Notes: generated by a model from the sequence alone, not told the origin. Shown: positions 43,184 through 54,231, counted from the first letter of the stretch. The stretch: 64,000 nt of DNA from Aphrocallistes beatrix (GCA_963281255.1 OY725488.1:12125524-12189523); one strand, 5' to 3'. Made by a program: numbers and translations.

Positions 43184-44677
43184 TTGACTGCAGCTCAGAA
43201 TGTAAACAAAATTCAAAGGGAAGGAGGAACACACCAATTAAAGGGGAAATCAACTCTTTCCGATGTCTTGTGCAAGCCATTGGCTGGAACAACTTATGGG
43301 AATGTTCTGAACAGCTATGTGAGTTCAGCCACGTGTGTACCGTCCACAGCCTATGGCCGACTTACGAGCTTACGAAAGGTTTGTTGATTTCCTTCGCTCA
43401 CTAATGCCAAATCTGCTTCCATCTCCGGAACGTATGAAGGCGATTGAATCAATGCTGACAGCGTTAAAGAAGTCTTGGGAAAGGATCGCCATCTTCGCAG
43501 CATAACAGCCATGACAGCCAGTCGCGAGCGAATGCCACACTCTTTGGATGTCCTGCGAGAATGGCGCTTACGGAGAGAGGCAGTGGAGGTGAAGAAATTG
43601 TTCCCTGGCCTCCACCTCCACTGGTGATGGCAGGCCCTTCCCACTGGATGAGTGCTTATTCCTCAAGCTGCGCAACTATCTCATAGTAGAGATTCTGCTC
43701 GCCAATGCTCAACACTCCGGTATTATAGAGGGCATGTTAATCAGTGAAGTTCTGACAGCGAAGAACAACGCAAATAATGACGGGCTTCACTACATCTACA
43801 TCGAGAAGCATAAGATTGGGTATATCCAGCCAGCCATAATATACCTGGACGCGGAGATCTACATGTTCTTGTTAATCTTCGCTACAGTCGTCATCACTCA
43901 GCTGCCACCCATCGGACACGAGCGAACTGGAGCAGATTGCCGTGTCTTCCAGACGTGGACGGTGGATTCTCTACATACTAGCAATGTCAGCACTTGTCTA
44001 CGAACCGGCCTCTCGCTGTACGGGATCAACGATCCGCACGGCTGTCCCACGCACTACCGTAAAGCTGTTTCAACTTTAATCAGCCTACACAATCCTGATT
44101 TCCAGGAGTCGCTCTCGCAGTTCATGTGCCATGCCAGGAAAACGACGGAGAGCATTACAGACACCACATAGCACACCGAGGCTTGTACACCACTTCACTA
44201 AGCTGGCCAGATGTCAAGCAAGTCATGCCTGGAGAAGAGTGCGTCGCTGTTGCCACGCCCCACGATTCGAACCAACCTCATCCCTCTACTGCTTCTCTCT
44301 CTCCTGAGGCCCATCACGAGGATCCCGATGAATGGTATGCCCACGATGACGAGCATAGTGATGAGGGCGACGAGTGTGAGAATAATGTTGATGATGGTCC
44401 TGCTCCCACCAATCCTCCACCATCGCCTATACTCGTCCATTTTACTCCCCAATTCGAATGCTGCAAAGAAACTGCTCTCTCCAAATATTCTTCGAGGTGG
44501 AATGCGAATCAAAAGGAGGATATTTTCTTCCCGGAATTTGAAACTGTGCTCGACCATTCCGACACACAAGTTCATCCAGTAACTAGCAGTCATGTTCTCA
44601 AATTGAGTCAGGAATCACCCCAATTTTCTCCCAAATTGGGATCCTCGTGGAATATTTGGGTCAACAGTCAGTACTGA
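43184..44677 (+). pseudogene. Tyrosine-recombinase (Crypton-like) transposon gene, frameshifted
   Basis: Several frames together give a recombinase. An N-terminal core-binding-like part has LTSLRKFVDFLRSLMPN. A catalytic domain includes YLIVEILLANAQHSG, FQTWTVDSLHTSNVST and HYRKAVSTLISLHNP, then HARKTTES followed, one base out of frame, by HYRHH. This matches the LL.NGQR.G / R / H.. / Y order of integrase-like tyrosine recombinases found in many metazoan repeat proteins. The first Arg position reads NAQHSG (His instead of Arg). At least two frameshifts and stops (about 43400-43730 and 44160) mean it is dead. The C-terminal acidic tail (HHEDPDEWYAHDDE) runs to a stop at 44677. Exact superfamily is inferred. 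Confidence 0.68.
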
Positions 44678-44890
44678 AGAAAGTGTCGGACTAAATTTGG
44701 ACATTCGGACGAAATCATCGGAATAAAGACCCACACATTTTGATTAATCTAGCTTATCCATTCCTCCATTTCCTCACTCTTAATATCCCTCTGTTCAATT
44801 GTGTTTCGGTCTTAATTAATCCAATGACCACCTATTATTTGCCTTTACCTCATTATTTTTCAATGGGGAAGTAATGAAGGTGATTTCTGA

Positions 44891-46142
44891 ACGAGTGTTA
44901 TCTTAGCAGCGGATTCGAAGTCACACTTAATCGCTTATAACTCGAAAAGTATTCGTCCTAGATCAAAAATAATTATACCAGTGGAAAGAAGAGAGTTGGT
45001 GTATTTCATTTTTAGGTTTAAATTTTTAAATTTTCACAAAATGAGCTAGCAGTAGCACATCAAATTTAGGTCTCAGTTTTTGGTTAATATCTCATAAAAT
45101 ATTCATGATAAAACATTTCCTTTAATTAATAATCAAACTACGTTTATTTCAGCCTTGGTGTATTTTGTATTTCAAATTTCAAATTAAAATAATCTGATAT
45201 CACCGGGATTGGATCTATCAAAAATATCCTCTTTTAATCACACCAGATCATATTTTGATTGCTGAATTCGTGTCCAGTACTAAATTTCCAAGCAATTTGA
45301 CATATATATTGACTATATTGGGAGAATTATTTTGGTTGCCCGTTCCTAGCAACGGCCAGGAATGTTAAACATTCCGATCTCCAAATTTTGGAGCAACTAT
45401 TTAGAGTGACCCCTTGTTCTTCTCGGCTAGGTTCAGCGAGTACGAATATACTAGTTAGAATACTGACGTATCATATGTGGAATATATTAAGGTTTTACCA
45501 CATTCAACTATACCTGCCACAATGGCATACCACATAACTTTCATATATTCCACATATGATATGTCAGAGTGTTTTGACTTTTTTGTACTCGCTGAACCTA
45601 GCCGAGAAGAACAAGGGGTCACTCGATATGGTTACTCCAAAATTTGGAGATCGGAATGTTTTAACATTCCTGGCCGTTGCTAGGAATTCTCCAAATATGG
45701 TCAATATATATATCAAATTGCTGGAAATTTAGTGCTGGACACGAATTCAGCAATCAAAATATGATCTGGTGTGATTAAAAGAAGATATTTTTGATAGATT
45801 CAATCCGGGTGATATCACATTATTATAATGTAAAATTCAAATATTAATAATTCGTTCAAAAATTAATATTTTAATTTGAAATTTGAAATACAAAATACAC
45901 CAAGGCTGAAATAAACGTAGTTTAAAGGAAAAGTTTGTAATATAAATATTTCATGAGATATTAACGAAAAACTGAGACCTAAATTTGATGTGTCACTGCT
46001 AACTCATTTTGTGAAAATTTAAAAATGAAATACAACAACTTTCTTCTTTCCACTGGTATAATTATTTTTGATCTAGGACGAATACTTTTCGAGTTATAAG
46101 CGATTAAGTGTGACTTCGAATCCGCTGCTAAGATAACACTCG
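44891..46142. mobile_element. 1.25-kb Mutator-like foldback element
   Basis: Two inverted arms of roughly 600 bp (from ACGAGTGTTATCTTAG inward) meet at a short centre near 45500-45545. Paired blocks include CTCGGCTAGGTTCAGCGAGT / ACTCGCTGAACCTAGCCGAG and CATATGTGGAATAT / ATATTCCACATATG. TGATTTCTGA flanks both ends (44881-44890 and 46143-46152). Very long inverted repeats plus a 9-10-bp duplication point to a Mutator-like source. No transposase. Confidence 0.82.
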
Positions 46143-46149
46143 TGATTTC

Positions 46150-46411
46150 TGATGGGTCTGTAGTAATCACGATTGGCACTAAGCATGGCATAACTTCCTT
46201 GTCTTACTCAGATATTGTACCAAGCAATAAGACTCAACTATTACACCCCGAACAAGTATCATACACACACCTGTCGGTGAGAACGGCACCCCAGCTTGAT
46301 GTAGGAAGTCTTACTGATAACAAGTGTAAGAAAGGATGTAGTACTAATGGTTGTATTTACTTCAAACGTAAGGTTAAATCTTCTTCATTTTATTTAATGT
46401 CTCCTATGTAA
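46150..46411 (+). pseudogene. Transposon ORF tail with Cys-rich end, left copy
   Basis: The frame gives GTKHGITSLSYSDIVP and ends in CKKGCSTNGCIYFKRKVK, a Cys-rich C terminus of a kind I associate with integrase-fused animal transposon proteins. The mirror copy at 46796-47195 has the cleaner motif CKTGCNTNRCICFKRKVKC. The left copy has lost cysteines (GCIYF for RCICF). The Mutator-like foldback inserted at its upstream edge. Confidence 0.5.
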
Positions 46412-46795
46412 GTGTTTCCAGTTTGATAGTGAATAGCCAGGATTCTGGGAATGATAAAATCTCCTGGAGCTTTCTTCTTCCAAGATCTCTTACAAGAGTA
46501 AGCATTTGGAAGCTAAGTGTTCAGTTTTTTTAATCAGGAACGACAGGCTTGACTATATTAAAGGAGTGAGTAAGGGGGAAGTGTTACGTTGATTGTTACG
46601 CTTGATATTCCCAAGTCTTTCTATACTAATTCAGGATCCCATTCTAACTATACCATGTGGTCCATGCTAGCTAGCAGCTTTTCAACTTTCTTATTGATTG
46701 CTTATGTGCAATGACAAGAATTAGTGTAGTATTGATAAATTCATAAGAGCTTAATTCTTGGTATCGCACGTAATCAAACTACGTATTATATTTTG

Positions 46796-47195
46796 AAGAA
46801 CATTTAACCTTACGTTTGAAGCAAATACAGCGATTAGTATTACATCCTGTCTTGCACTTACAGGCAGGGTTTCATCCAGCTTTCCAAAGTCATACGCCTA
46901 AATGGACGTCACTATTTTTCTACGCGCCTAGATTCATTTTTATATATGTTTTGTGCCACGCGTCCAAGTGGTGTATGCCGCGCGCCTGACCCCCCAAATC
47001 ATACGCCTAATTATGACCTATGGGATCAAATACGCGCGCCCAGTACGCCTGGATGAAAGCTTGCTTACAGGAGTTATGAGTAGGACCTCCTACATGAAGC
47101 TGGGGTTCCGTTATGACCGACAGGCGTGTGTCTGACCTGTTCAGGGTGTAATATTTGAGTCGTATTGCTTGGTGTAATATCAGTCCTAATAAGAG
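46796..47195 (-). pseudogene. Transposon ORF tail, right copy, split by a hAT MITE
   Basis: An inverted duplicate of 46184-46395, interrupted at 46865-47063. The minus strand reads CKTGCNTNRCICFKRKVKC. The upstream part is frame-broken. The two facing copies are about 390 bp apart. Confidence 0.5.
46865..47063. mobile_element. hAT-type MITE inside an inverted transposon fragment
   Basis: The 199-bp element has ends CAGGGTTTCATCCAGCTTTC / TGGATGAAAGCTTG and CTTACAGG on both sides (46857-46864, 47064-47071). The empty site survives in the mirror copy (AACAAGTGTAAG). The interior repeats a CATACGCCTAA / ACGCGTCC motif. Confidence 0.88.
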
Positions 47196-48034
47196 GTCTA
47201 ACTAACCTCCAAGTCGTAAGAATCCTGATCCTGAACCAGTACTGGATAGCTCTGAGAGAACTTTAACTTTGGTGTACCAGTGGACTTCTGGTAAATGGAC
47301 AATGTAAGGAGGATGTATTGGTACCCATTCGGGAAAGAAAACTTCTCAGCCATGAGGAATGTGTCAATGAATAATGATTAAGAGTTTCAAATACTGAAGC
47401 TTTTTATATCATCAGACATTTATGATATATCAGTGCAGTTGTAAGAATATCTTATTTTGTTACACATAGTTACAATATTTGACTATGGAATTTGACTAAC
47501 AACAAAAATATGACAATGGAATTCAATACAAAATCTTAATTTGCGCGCTGTTTCGGGGCGTATCCGTTTAAACTATGAATTTAGATCTAGTTAGGGGTAT
47601 ATTGTATCAATATCTAATTGAAGTTTTGTGAAGTTTACTTTTGCAAGCATTTTTTTATTAAATAAATCTTGATTCTAATATAGCAACAAGTATAGAATTA
47701 AATTTTTCAACTGAAATACTGAAAATACTTGAATGAAAACAGGTTATTCGGTTTCAGCAAATTTTAAATGTATAAACTAAACATATTTTTTCGTCTTGTA
47801 TTGTTACAAAATGATCTTGCTTATATTTGAATTGAAGTTAATTTTAGAATTCCCCGTAATCACACAATTTTAGCTAACATGAACATGCATATTCGTAGAG
47901 TAATTGTACCGCTTCTAGGCACTCAATTGCTTAGAAAATTGAAACAAGTTTTATTCAAACAATAAGAATTCAAATAAAATCATAGAAAAATTTTTTCCTA
48001 TTCTTTGGTTCTAAACCACTGTATGACCCTCGTA

Positions 48035-48046
48035 CACACACACACA

Positions 48047-48098
<52 letters not shown>

Positions 48099-48136
48099 CA
48101 TCTGCCGTGCAGCGCAAGCAAGCAAAGTGTGCTTAT
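48035..48136. repeat. CA / CATA / TA compound microsatellite with GC-rich repeat
   Basis: CACACACA, then about ten CATA units, then TATATATA, ending ACATCTGCCGTGCAGCGCAA, a GC-head scrap (48106-48136). 47200-48034 is AT-rich without a recognisable gene. Confidence 0.9.
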
Positions 48137-48293
48137 CTTAAAGCTTAAAGAGAGTGATTTATATATGCATTAGATTATTGATTCAACCTCGTAGCGTTTC
48201 CATTAACTTCAGTTTGACTCAATTTAACCTTATCTACTACTTAATTAACCAACTTAACAACTTTATAACAGTTTTTTTCTTGTTAGAATCATC

Positions 48294-48485
48294 ATGTCCA
48301 AGCGCAAGATTGAAATGGTTGAACCGAAAAGGAGAGACAATTCAGTAAGCGATGCAATACATCCTAAATGTGAAACGATGTTCTCCCCTCCTAATGATTT
48401 GGAGATTGAGCCAGGCTTAAACTCGCACTATGATTATTATAATGATGATCTATCGTCCGTCCTGACAGTCGAAAATTATAGCTAA
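48294..48485 (+). CDS. Small ORF with basic N terminus and acidic C terminus
   Basis: From the ATG the ORF gives 63 residues, beginning MSKRKIEMVEPKRRD (nuclear-localisation-like) and ending YYNDDLSSVLTVENYS. A TTCTTGTTAG acceptor-like site lies 8 bp before the ATG, suggesting a 5' UTR intron. No family recognised. Confidence 0.35.
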   Translation: MSKRKIEMVEPKRRDNSVSDAIHPKCETMFSPPNDLEIEPGLNSHYDYYNDDLSSVLTVENYS

Positions 48486-48550
48486 AGCATTTATAAAACT
48501 GTTTCAACAATCATATTAGCTTTCACATTGTTTTTATTTACATTTCTAAA

Positions 48551-48703
48551 ATGGAGAATAAAAGGACTACAATAATTGAACTTTTTCAACGGAAAATAAA
48601 TCAAAGCGAAACAATGAAAATATTGAATTTTCCTAAATCGCGCAGATTTGTGTACCGCACTATCAAAAGGTATCAGGAGACGGGTATAATATTTTATATA
48701 TAA
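48551..48703 (+). pseudogene. Tc1/mariner transposase N-terminal HTH fragment
   Basis: A 50-codon ORF from ATG to TAA: TTIIELFQRKINQSETMKIL then VYRTIKRYQETG. This fits the first helix-turn-helix of Tc1/mariner transposases (IIeL...g.sq..ia..l ... v.rtIkry.etG). The sequence stops where the second HTH and DDE domain should follow. Confidence 0.6.
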
Positions 48704-48908
48704 TAATATTTTTTGCATCACTGAAACTTCATTTTGTCACTTTCTTTATTTGGTCATTTGTATTTCAGAAATAGCTTAAATATAAATCTGTTAATAATAT
48801 CACTTATGTATTTCCAATGAACTACAATATAATAGACCTCTCTCTCAATCTCAATCTCCAACAACCACCTCAGCCACTCCTCATCCTCCCACACCTCCTC
48901 CAGCTACT

Positions 48909-49319
48909 ATGGACGATTTGACGGCACATGTGTCAGCGCTTACACTTGCTCGTGACTCGGACTACGCTGAGCTGAAGGCATATATCACTGAGTTGCAATC
49001 ATCTACGGGATCAGCATTGTCGACGCTTGCAGACAAGTTCGCTCAGATGGAACACAATACTGGAGCTGTTATAGCGGAAGTTCTGAGAGAAAATCGCGAA
49101 CTTCGAGCTGAGAATGTACGTCTGAGTGCGGAAATTAGAAGCAGCGAAGTCACTACTCAGCTTGACGGAACTTCTGCTTCTCTTCCATCAATCACACCCA
49201 CAGTGGAGCCATCCCCACAGCAGTGGATGACAGTAGCAGCGATCAACAAGAAATTGCTTCACCTACCAGGCAATGGACACGGCAACTTGGCGACAACTTA
49301 CGATCCTTGGATCAACTAA
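48909..49319 (+). CDS. Coiled-coil ORF of a duplicated family, copy 1
   Basis: The ORF gives 136 residues, with a helical first two-thirds (LADKFAQMEHNTGAVIAE, ENRELRAENVRLSAEI) of leucine-zipper character and a polar C-terminal tail. A Pro-rich lead (TTTSATPHPPTPPP) precedes the ATG in frame. The 3' end is frameshifted relative to copy 2 (54359-54586). The third copy is reversed at 55045-55308. It could be a first ORF of a retroelement or a host gene; no RNA-binding motif is visible. Confidence 0.4.
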   Translation: MDDLTAHVSALTLARDSDYAELKAYITELQSSTGSALSTLADKFAQMEHNTGAVIAEVLRENRELRAENVRLSAEIRSSEVTTQLDGTSASLPSITPTVEPSPQQWMTVAAINKKLLHLPGNGHGNLATTYDPWIN

Positions 49320-49966
49320 ATCAACCTGATCGACATTAGTAAGTTATTTGCTTTCTATTATTATTTTAATTATATAAGTAGACATTATAACTTTTGAGAT
49401 TCGGAATCTGCATAACCAATTAACAAATAAAATTGTTAAAATCTTACATCTTACGTAAACAAAATTACCATAGAAAATTAGCATAGATCTCTTAATTATA
49501 CAAAGTTCCAGGCGTCGAAGTCACACTAGATTCGAATCCTTATTTCTCATTTTGCTTTAGAGGCATAGTATTGTATAATAAATTTGCAATCGCGTTAATT
49601 TCCTATTGGATTATTCTCGTCATATATGATAAATAAACATGTCAAATTTTTCAGAGAAAGTATAAATTTTCAACTTGTTATCTTATATTTTAAAACGTTA
49701 GGATTTTTTGTGTGTGTGTGTTTGTCCGAATTGATTGAAGAATTGGGCAGTCATAGATATGTGAAAATTGCCATTTAGGTTTCAAATGATATGACTACGG
49801 TTAAATTATAAGATCTAAGCAAATTTTCACATCTCTGCAAAAAATGGAAACTATTTTTCACACCTTTTATAGGATTTATTTATATCTAAGCATTTCATTA
49901 ATGAGATTGTATAAATACACTGATAAACGCGTAATAATTTTAATAAAATTCATATACTTACAATAG

Positions 49967-50178
49967 CTGAAACTCCGAAGGAAATAATTACTGAAACACC
50001 GGAAATAATGACTGAAACGTCTGAGGAGACGTTTTACGAGCCACGGGTTAACAATAATAAAAGGAGACGACAAAGAGGAGGGAAGAAGAGAGGGGCAGAA
50101 ATAGCAATCTCTTTCCAAGAGAATCAAATTGCTTCAAGATATAATAGCAGTGAGCTTTTAATTATAACCAAATTATAA
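49967..50178 (+). other. Exon-like ORF with nuclear-type basic cluster
   Basis: No ATG, but an ACAATAG acceptor leads into AETPKEIITETPEIMTETSE, then NKRRRQRGGKKRG and a stop 70 codons on. It is entered in phase 1. A donor-like GTAAGT sits at the end of the upstream coiled-coil ORF copies, but the phases do not match. Possible terminal exon of a small gene. Confidence 0.35.
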
Positions 50179-50280
50179 CCAATATACGTATATATGATAA
50201 TACAAAATGCCTAATTAGGGAAGATCAGCAGTACCAATTAATTATTCATTTCCAAATCATATCCAAATCATCCAATCAAA

Positions 50281-50625
50281 ATGTCTCAAGTATCCAACGA
50301 CTCTGCATGCAACGCCGCCTGTCCATGCAACTCAGATTTGGTGCAAAGTTGCATAAACAACAACATTTCTACACTCGTGGCCACATTTACTTCGAAACAA
50401 ACTGAATTGGTGGATTTACAGGAGCTCTCAGATAGCCAAGAGTACTACATTGGTTATCTGGACTCCCAAATTGGGATCAAGGAGGACACGCTTCGGAATT
50501 TGGTGGAAGAGAACATCGAGGCCAAGAAAAGCTTGGCATTCCAACTGAATGTATTGGCAGAGGATTTTCTGAGTGAATGCAATGATTTGATTAATTTATG
50601 TAACCGTGGGACATACGTAATTTAG
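50281..50625 (+). CDS. Small coiled-coil protein, paralogue 1
   Basis: The ORF gives 114 residues: a Cys-containing N terminus (MSQVSNDSACNAACPCNSD), then a helix LVATFTSKQTELVDLQELSD, the block YLDSQIGIKEDTLRNLVEE, and LNVLAEDFLSECNDLINL. The paralogue at 53315-53626 keeps YLDSQIAIKED and ALAEEFM. Conservation of protein blocks suggests coding. No family recognised. Confidence 0.5.
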   Translation: MSQVSNDSACNAACPCNSDLVQSCINNNISTLVATFTSKQTELVDLQELSDSQEYYIGYLDSQIGIKEDTLRNLVEENIEAKKSLAFQLNVLAEDFLSECNDLINLCNRGTYVI

Positions 50626-51106
50626 ACAATAGGGCAAAAAAATCTTTGAAGGTTTCACATTTTGTAAAACGTTCTTGTTGCGGCGGACAAAATCGTGTAG
50701 CTGACTAGCAGAAGTATTTTATTTCAATTTAATTTGATTTATGTGGCCTGACTTTCAAGTACATAGTCTAACATGTGCTTATGAATATTGATTACTGAAA
50801 AATAGATAGTTTGAGTCCATGGATAGCCACAACACCGCAGCATATATACCGTAACTTCACGGCATATTGATTAGGTTTAGATTTCATATACTGTACTCTC
50901 AGCCAAAATCACCATTATTTCGTCTATTGATAGTGATCCGCCCGTTTTCATTGAAATTGAATAGTGAACCAAGCTTTGCAGCGAAACTTTCGAGGCTAAT
51001 AGCTATGCTTGGATCACTCTATAGCAATCAAAGTAAGTAACATAGTTGTTCATTTAGTTTTCATTTGTTGTATAATAGTGCGATTTTATATGCTTTTCCA
51101 ACTACT

Positions 51107-51545
51107 TAGGTGAGGAGAATGCCACAACAACGATTCGAGCGTACACCGCCTGCAATCCAAGAGCCAACAGAAGCACTACACCCAAATCCCCCAGCTCAAC
51201 AGCATCAACTCTCAGATGAGGCCAAGCATCTAGCGGATTGTGATGATCCAATCAAATTCTTTGATCAATATTTCGTCCATATGAATTTCGAACAATCCTG
51301 AACGAGACCCTAAAATATCGGAAACAGCAACATCTCCGCATAATTATGCAATCCCAACCTATCAGGAGATCCGATGTTTCATTGGACTATTGCTCTAGAC
51401 ATCGCTTGTTCAAATGCCTAGCCATCGATCATACTTCACATATTCTGAGATTTACTACTTACCTCATTCGATTGGCGAGGTTCGGAATATCGAGGGTGCA
51501 CTGTACACAAAATTTTGTAAATTCTTCGAAAGAAATATCAAATAA
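51107..51545 (+). pseudogene. piggyBac-type transposase, N-terminal fragment
   Basis: The first frame reads DDPIKFFDQYFVHMNF; a stop and frame change follow, then YQEIRCFIGLLL and TSLVQMPSHRSYFTYSEI. This resembles the start of the piggyBac transposase domain (DyF..ff ... e.ikaFiGill.mg.v..P....yW). Stops and at least one frameshift make it dead. It may pair with the C-terminal remnant at 57933-58650. Confidence 0.55.
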
Positions 51546-51546
51546 T

Positions 51547-51710
51547 CGTCAATTGTTGCTGGAGGACAGTGGGAAGTGGCCTGGAACTGGTGGGACTGGG
51601 AGATGAGAGAGAGTTGTACATATTGTAAATAGTTAGATTTGTTTTTGTTACTGTAGTTTTTCAATAATTATTCAAACACAAATTAGTTTACACAATTTTC
51701 ATAACCTAGT
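51547..51710. repeat. Duplicated non-coding block, copy 1
   Basis: It shares TTGCTGGAGGACAGTGGGA, GAGATGAGAGAGAG and CAAACACAAATTAGTTTACA with 55400-55585. The block follows transposon or ORF remnants in both places. A hAT-like end scrap (GGTTGAGAACCACTG) occurs at 51959-51973. Confidence 0.65.
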
Positions 51711-52629
51711 GAACTTAATACATATCATGGCCTTTGTTAGTCAACCTTAGCTAATTCTTGGACTGTGTAAACCTCTAGAGTCTAGAGGTTCTAGTATTTA
51801 GTATTCATGCCTTGAACTACAATTATATTTCTTACTGATCGCTAATCCCAGCAGCAAAATTCAACATTGACAATATCAACATTGGAATAGAAAATAAAAT
51901 AAAGCAGTATGTAAGTGTGGTAAGGCCTGCGGCACCCCTAGAGGAAGCAAATGGCACCCCGGTTGAGAACCACTGATTTACAGTATGTACAACTCTCTCT
52001 CTCTCTTCATTATATTTCACTCTACTTTTAGTAACATGGTGCAATTAATCTATAAACGATACTAAATGCCCGTGATGCTAAACAGTAATTTCATATATAG
52101 TATGTGTTTCCTTCACTCTTATTTACTAACCAAAAAATGGGCTCCAGGTTTACACCTTGATCCATCCCTCCCTTTTCTTTAGCAATATACTTATTAGTTA
52201 TCTACCTGAACATGATATTTCAGTCAGTGTTGTTTCCCAAAGATGAATTTTAGTAAATCTATTCTCTCAATCAACATTATTATGACAATATCTACCTTCC
52301 AATTCTATTATTGGAAGCCTCTTTTCTTTTCTATTATTCAAATTGAAGTTCTGATTCTGCTGTTTTTATTTTCATTAAAAATTGCAAACGAAATGATAAA
52401 AATTCATCTTATTTGTTTGAATATTCATAATGTTATCTACAATAGATAACATACGATATCACATTCTCAAATCTAAGCTTAGAGACCTCACACATAGTCA
52501 ACTGTGTTTCATGTGACAATTCATAGTACATCCTATTTATCAAAACATGGCGACCACACAGAGAGCTAAAACTTTTTCTTTTCACTCTCTCCTTCTACTC
52601 TCTCCTACTTTCCCACTCCTGTCCCTGAT

Positions 52630-52935
52630 ATGAAGCGGCATCATTCACCCGCCATTGAAGACGGATCATCGTCTCCGATTCCACCCATGAAGTGGACCAA
52701 ACTAGAGCGTCCTGAGACCATCGAATGCCCTTCATCGTCAACTTCCTCTGAGCCGGAGACGGAAGATCAAGGTGTTGAGGTGTTGACCCTTGTCTACCCA
52801 GGGCCAAAATGGGTCATTGGCCCATCTAAATGTAGAAGCTGGGGGGAGAGCTTATTTTGGAGAAGGGAAGCTCCATATTATAGGATCGACCCCCGGTTTC
52901 ATTATGATCCGTCTTCTCCTCCATCCCTCTTCTAG
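52630..52935 (+). CDS. Small Ser/Pro-rich ORF
   Basis: The ORF gives 101 residues: basic start MKRHHSPAIEDGSSSPIPP, then a Ser/Glu-rich stretch (CPSSSTSSEPETEDQ) and an aromatic C terminus. No family recognised and no paralogue in the window, so weak. A short inverted repeat (GGATGTGGTGA / TCACCACATCC, 52996-53052) follows. Confidence 0.3.
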   Translation: MKRHHSPAIEDGSSSPIPPMKWTKLERPETIECPSSSTSSEPETEDQGVEVLTLVYPGPKWVIGPSKCRSWGESLFWRREAPYYRIDPRFHYDPSSPPSLF

Positions 52936-53314
52936 TTATTTCTTCTCCTCCTTCCCTCTAGTTCTCTATTCATTCTCAAATGTAATCTAGTTGCGTGGAT
53001 GTGGTGATCGCTATGACGGACGCAAGTCTCGACCTTTTTAGGTCACCACATCCGTATATGTTTTGTAGACGGTAATTGTATATTTACCGTCCATACTGAT
53101 AACTGTATGCTGATGACGCTAGTAAGCAGAAATTACTAAAGCCGCGAAATTGTTATAACTTTGAGTCACGCGATATTACCAATGGTTGAATTTTGAAAGT
53201 TACCGACACCTATGTTGATTATTCAGATATAAATTGTTCACACACAACGGATCTAGTTTCACCATTTTCCTTAACATATCTTATCAAAATCCATATTATT
53301 AAAATCAATATTAC

Positions 53315-53626
53315 AATGTCGCAATGCAATGCCGCCTCCCCTTCCAACATCGCCTCGCCAAATTTGGGTTCTATCGCAACAGTTTGTCAATCCTCAAGGC
53401 CACATTTGCCTCGCAGCAGATCGAGTTGACAGAGCTAGAGGAGCTATATTATAGCAACCATCAACACATTGAGTATTTAGACTCACAGATTGCAATCAAG
53501 GAAGACAAGCTAGAAAGCTTTAGAGACTTAATAGAGGAGAGCACCGAGGCCCAACAAAGATTGGCCTCAGAATTGAAAGCATTAGCGGAGGAATTTATGG
53601 CGAACTTTCATAATTTGTCAAATTGA
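53315..53626 (+). pseudogene. Small coiled-coil protein, paralogue 2, frameshifted
   Basis: The start MSQCNAASPSNIASPNLGS parallels paralogue 1; the frame then shifts near 53380 into LSILKATFASQQIELTELEE and YLDSQIAIKEDKLESFRD to a stop at 53626. The helical part is intact, so a single indel separates it from an ORF of about 104 residues. Confidence 0.5.
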
Positions 53627-53699
53627 TTGATTAAATTTACTATCTCATCAACTCTGTCAAATGCTAACTATGTGGGTTTATACGTAGTTTAATCTGTGG

Positions 53700-53906
53700 T
53701 TTCAACACTAAATATTGCTGATACTATTTATATACGATACATTTATAAAGTCATTGTTATGACTTCACACGACTAGTTTGTTGATTTGCAATGCTTTAGT
53801 AAACGAATAGAAGCCAAATAGCTTTCAAAATGTTTTGTATAAGCATTGGCATACTTTAGAATATCCATGGCGGGGTCATTTTTTTTCGGGGGGGGGGGGG
53901 GGGGGC
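53700..53906. mobile_element. Fragment of the G/C-run foldback family
   Basis: Inverse of the core of 37496-37936 (AACACTAAATATTGCTGATA, TTGATTTGCAATGCTTTAGT, GAATATCCATGG), ending in a run of about 18 G. One arm only. Confidence 0.75.
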
Positions 53907-54084
53907 AATTAACTGAAACCAATGTATCGATAAATAAATAAACCATAATTTGTTGAGATTCAAATATCACAATATCTAGCAAAAATAAATAACAATAATA
54001 AAACATTCCTATTCAAATATTATCTGCATCTTTATTTTATTTTATTTTATTTATTTATTATTTATTTTAAAGTTAAAATTATTT

Positions 54085-54231
54085 ATGGGTTGTTGCTTCA
54101 GTCGTCGCAAACAGTTTGAGGAAGGCAGAAGACTGTTGCCACCAGATGGCATTCCAGAGGCCAGATACTTCTGCCCAAAATGCCATAATACGTATCCTTC
54201 TATGATTTTACATTATTTTTATTTTCATTAA
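54085..54231 (+). CDS. MGCC-type lipidation-motif zinc finger, copy 1 (altered)
   Basis: The ORF gives 48 residues beginning MGCCFSRRKQ, a strong N-myristoylation signal (Gly2, Ser6, basic 7-8) with Cys3/Cys4 as palmitoylation candidates. LLPPDGIPEARYFCPKCHN leads into a C-x2-C ... H-x4-H end, with spacing shorter than in copy 2 because of a small insertion/rearrangement near 54205-54260. Too short for routine ORF calling. About 160 bp upstream is also duplicated. Confidence 0.5.
   Translation: MGCCFSRRKQFEEGRRLLPPDGIPEARYFCPKCHNTYPSMILHYFYFH

Noticed and set aside
44198-44593. 131-codon minus-strand ORF
   Set aside because: Antisense to the acidic tail of the recombinase pseudogene; hydrophobic composition is a complement effect.
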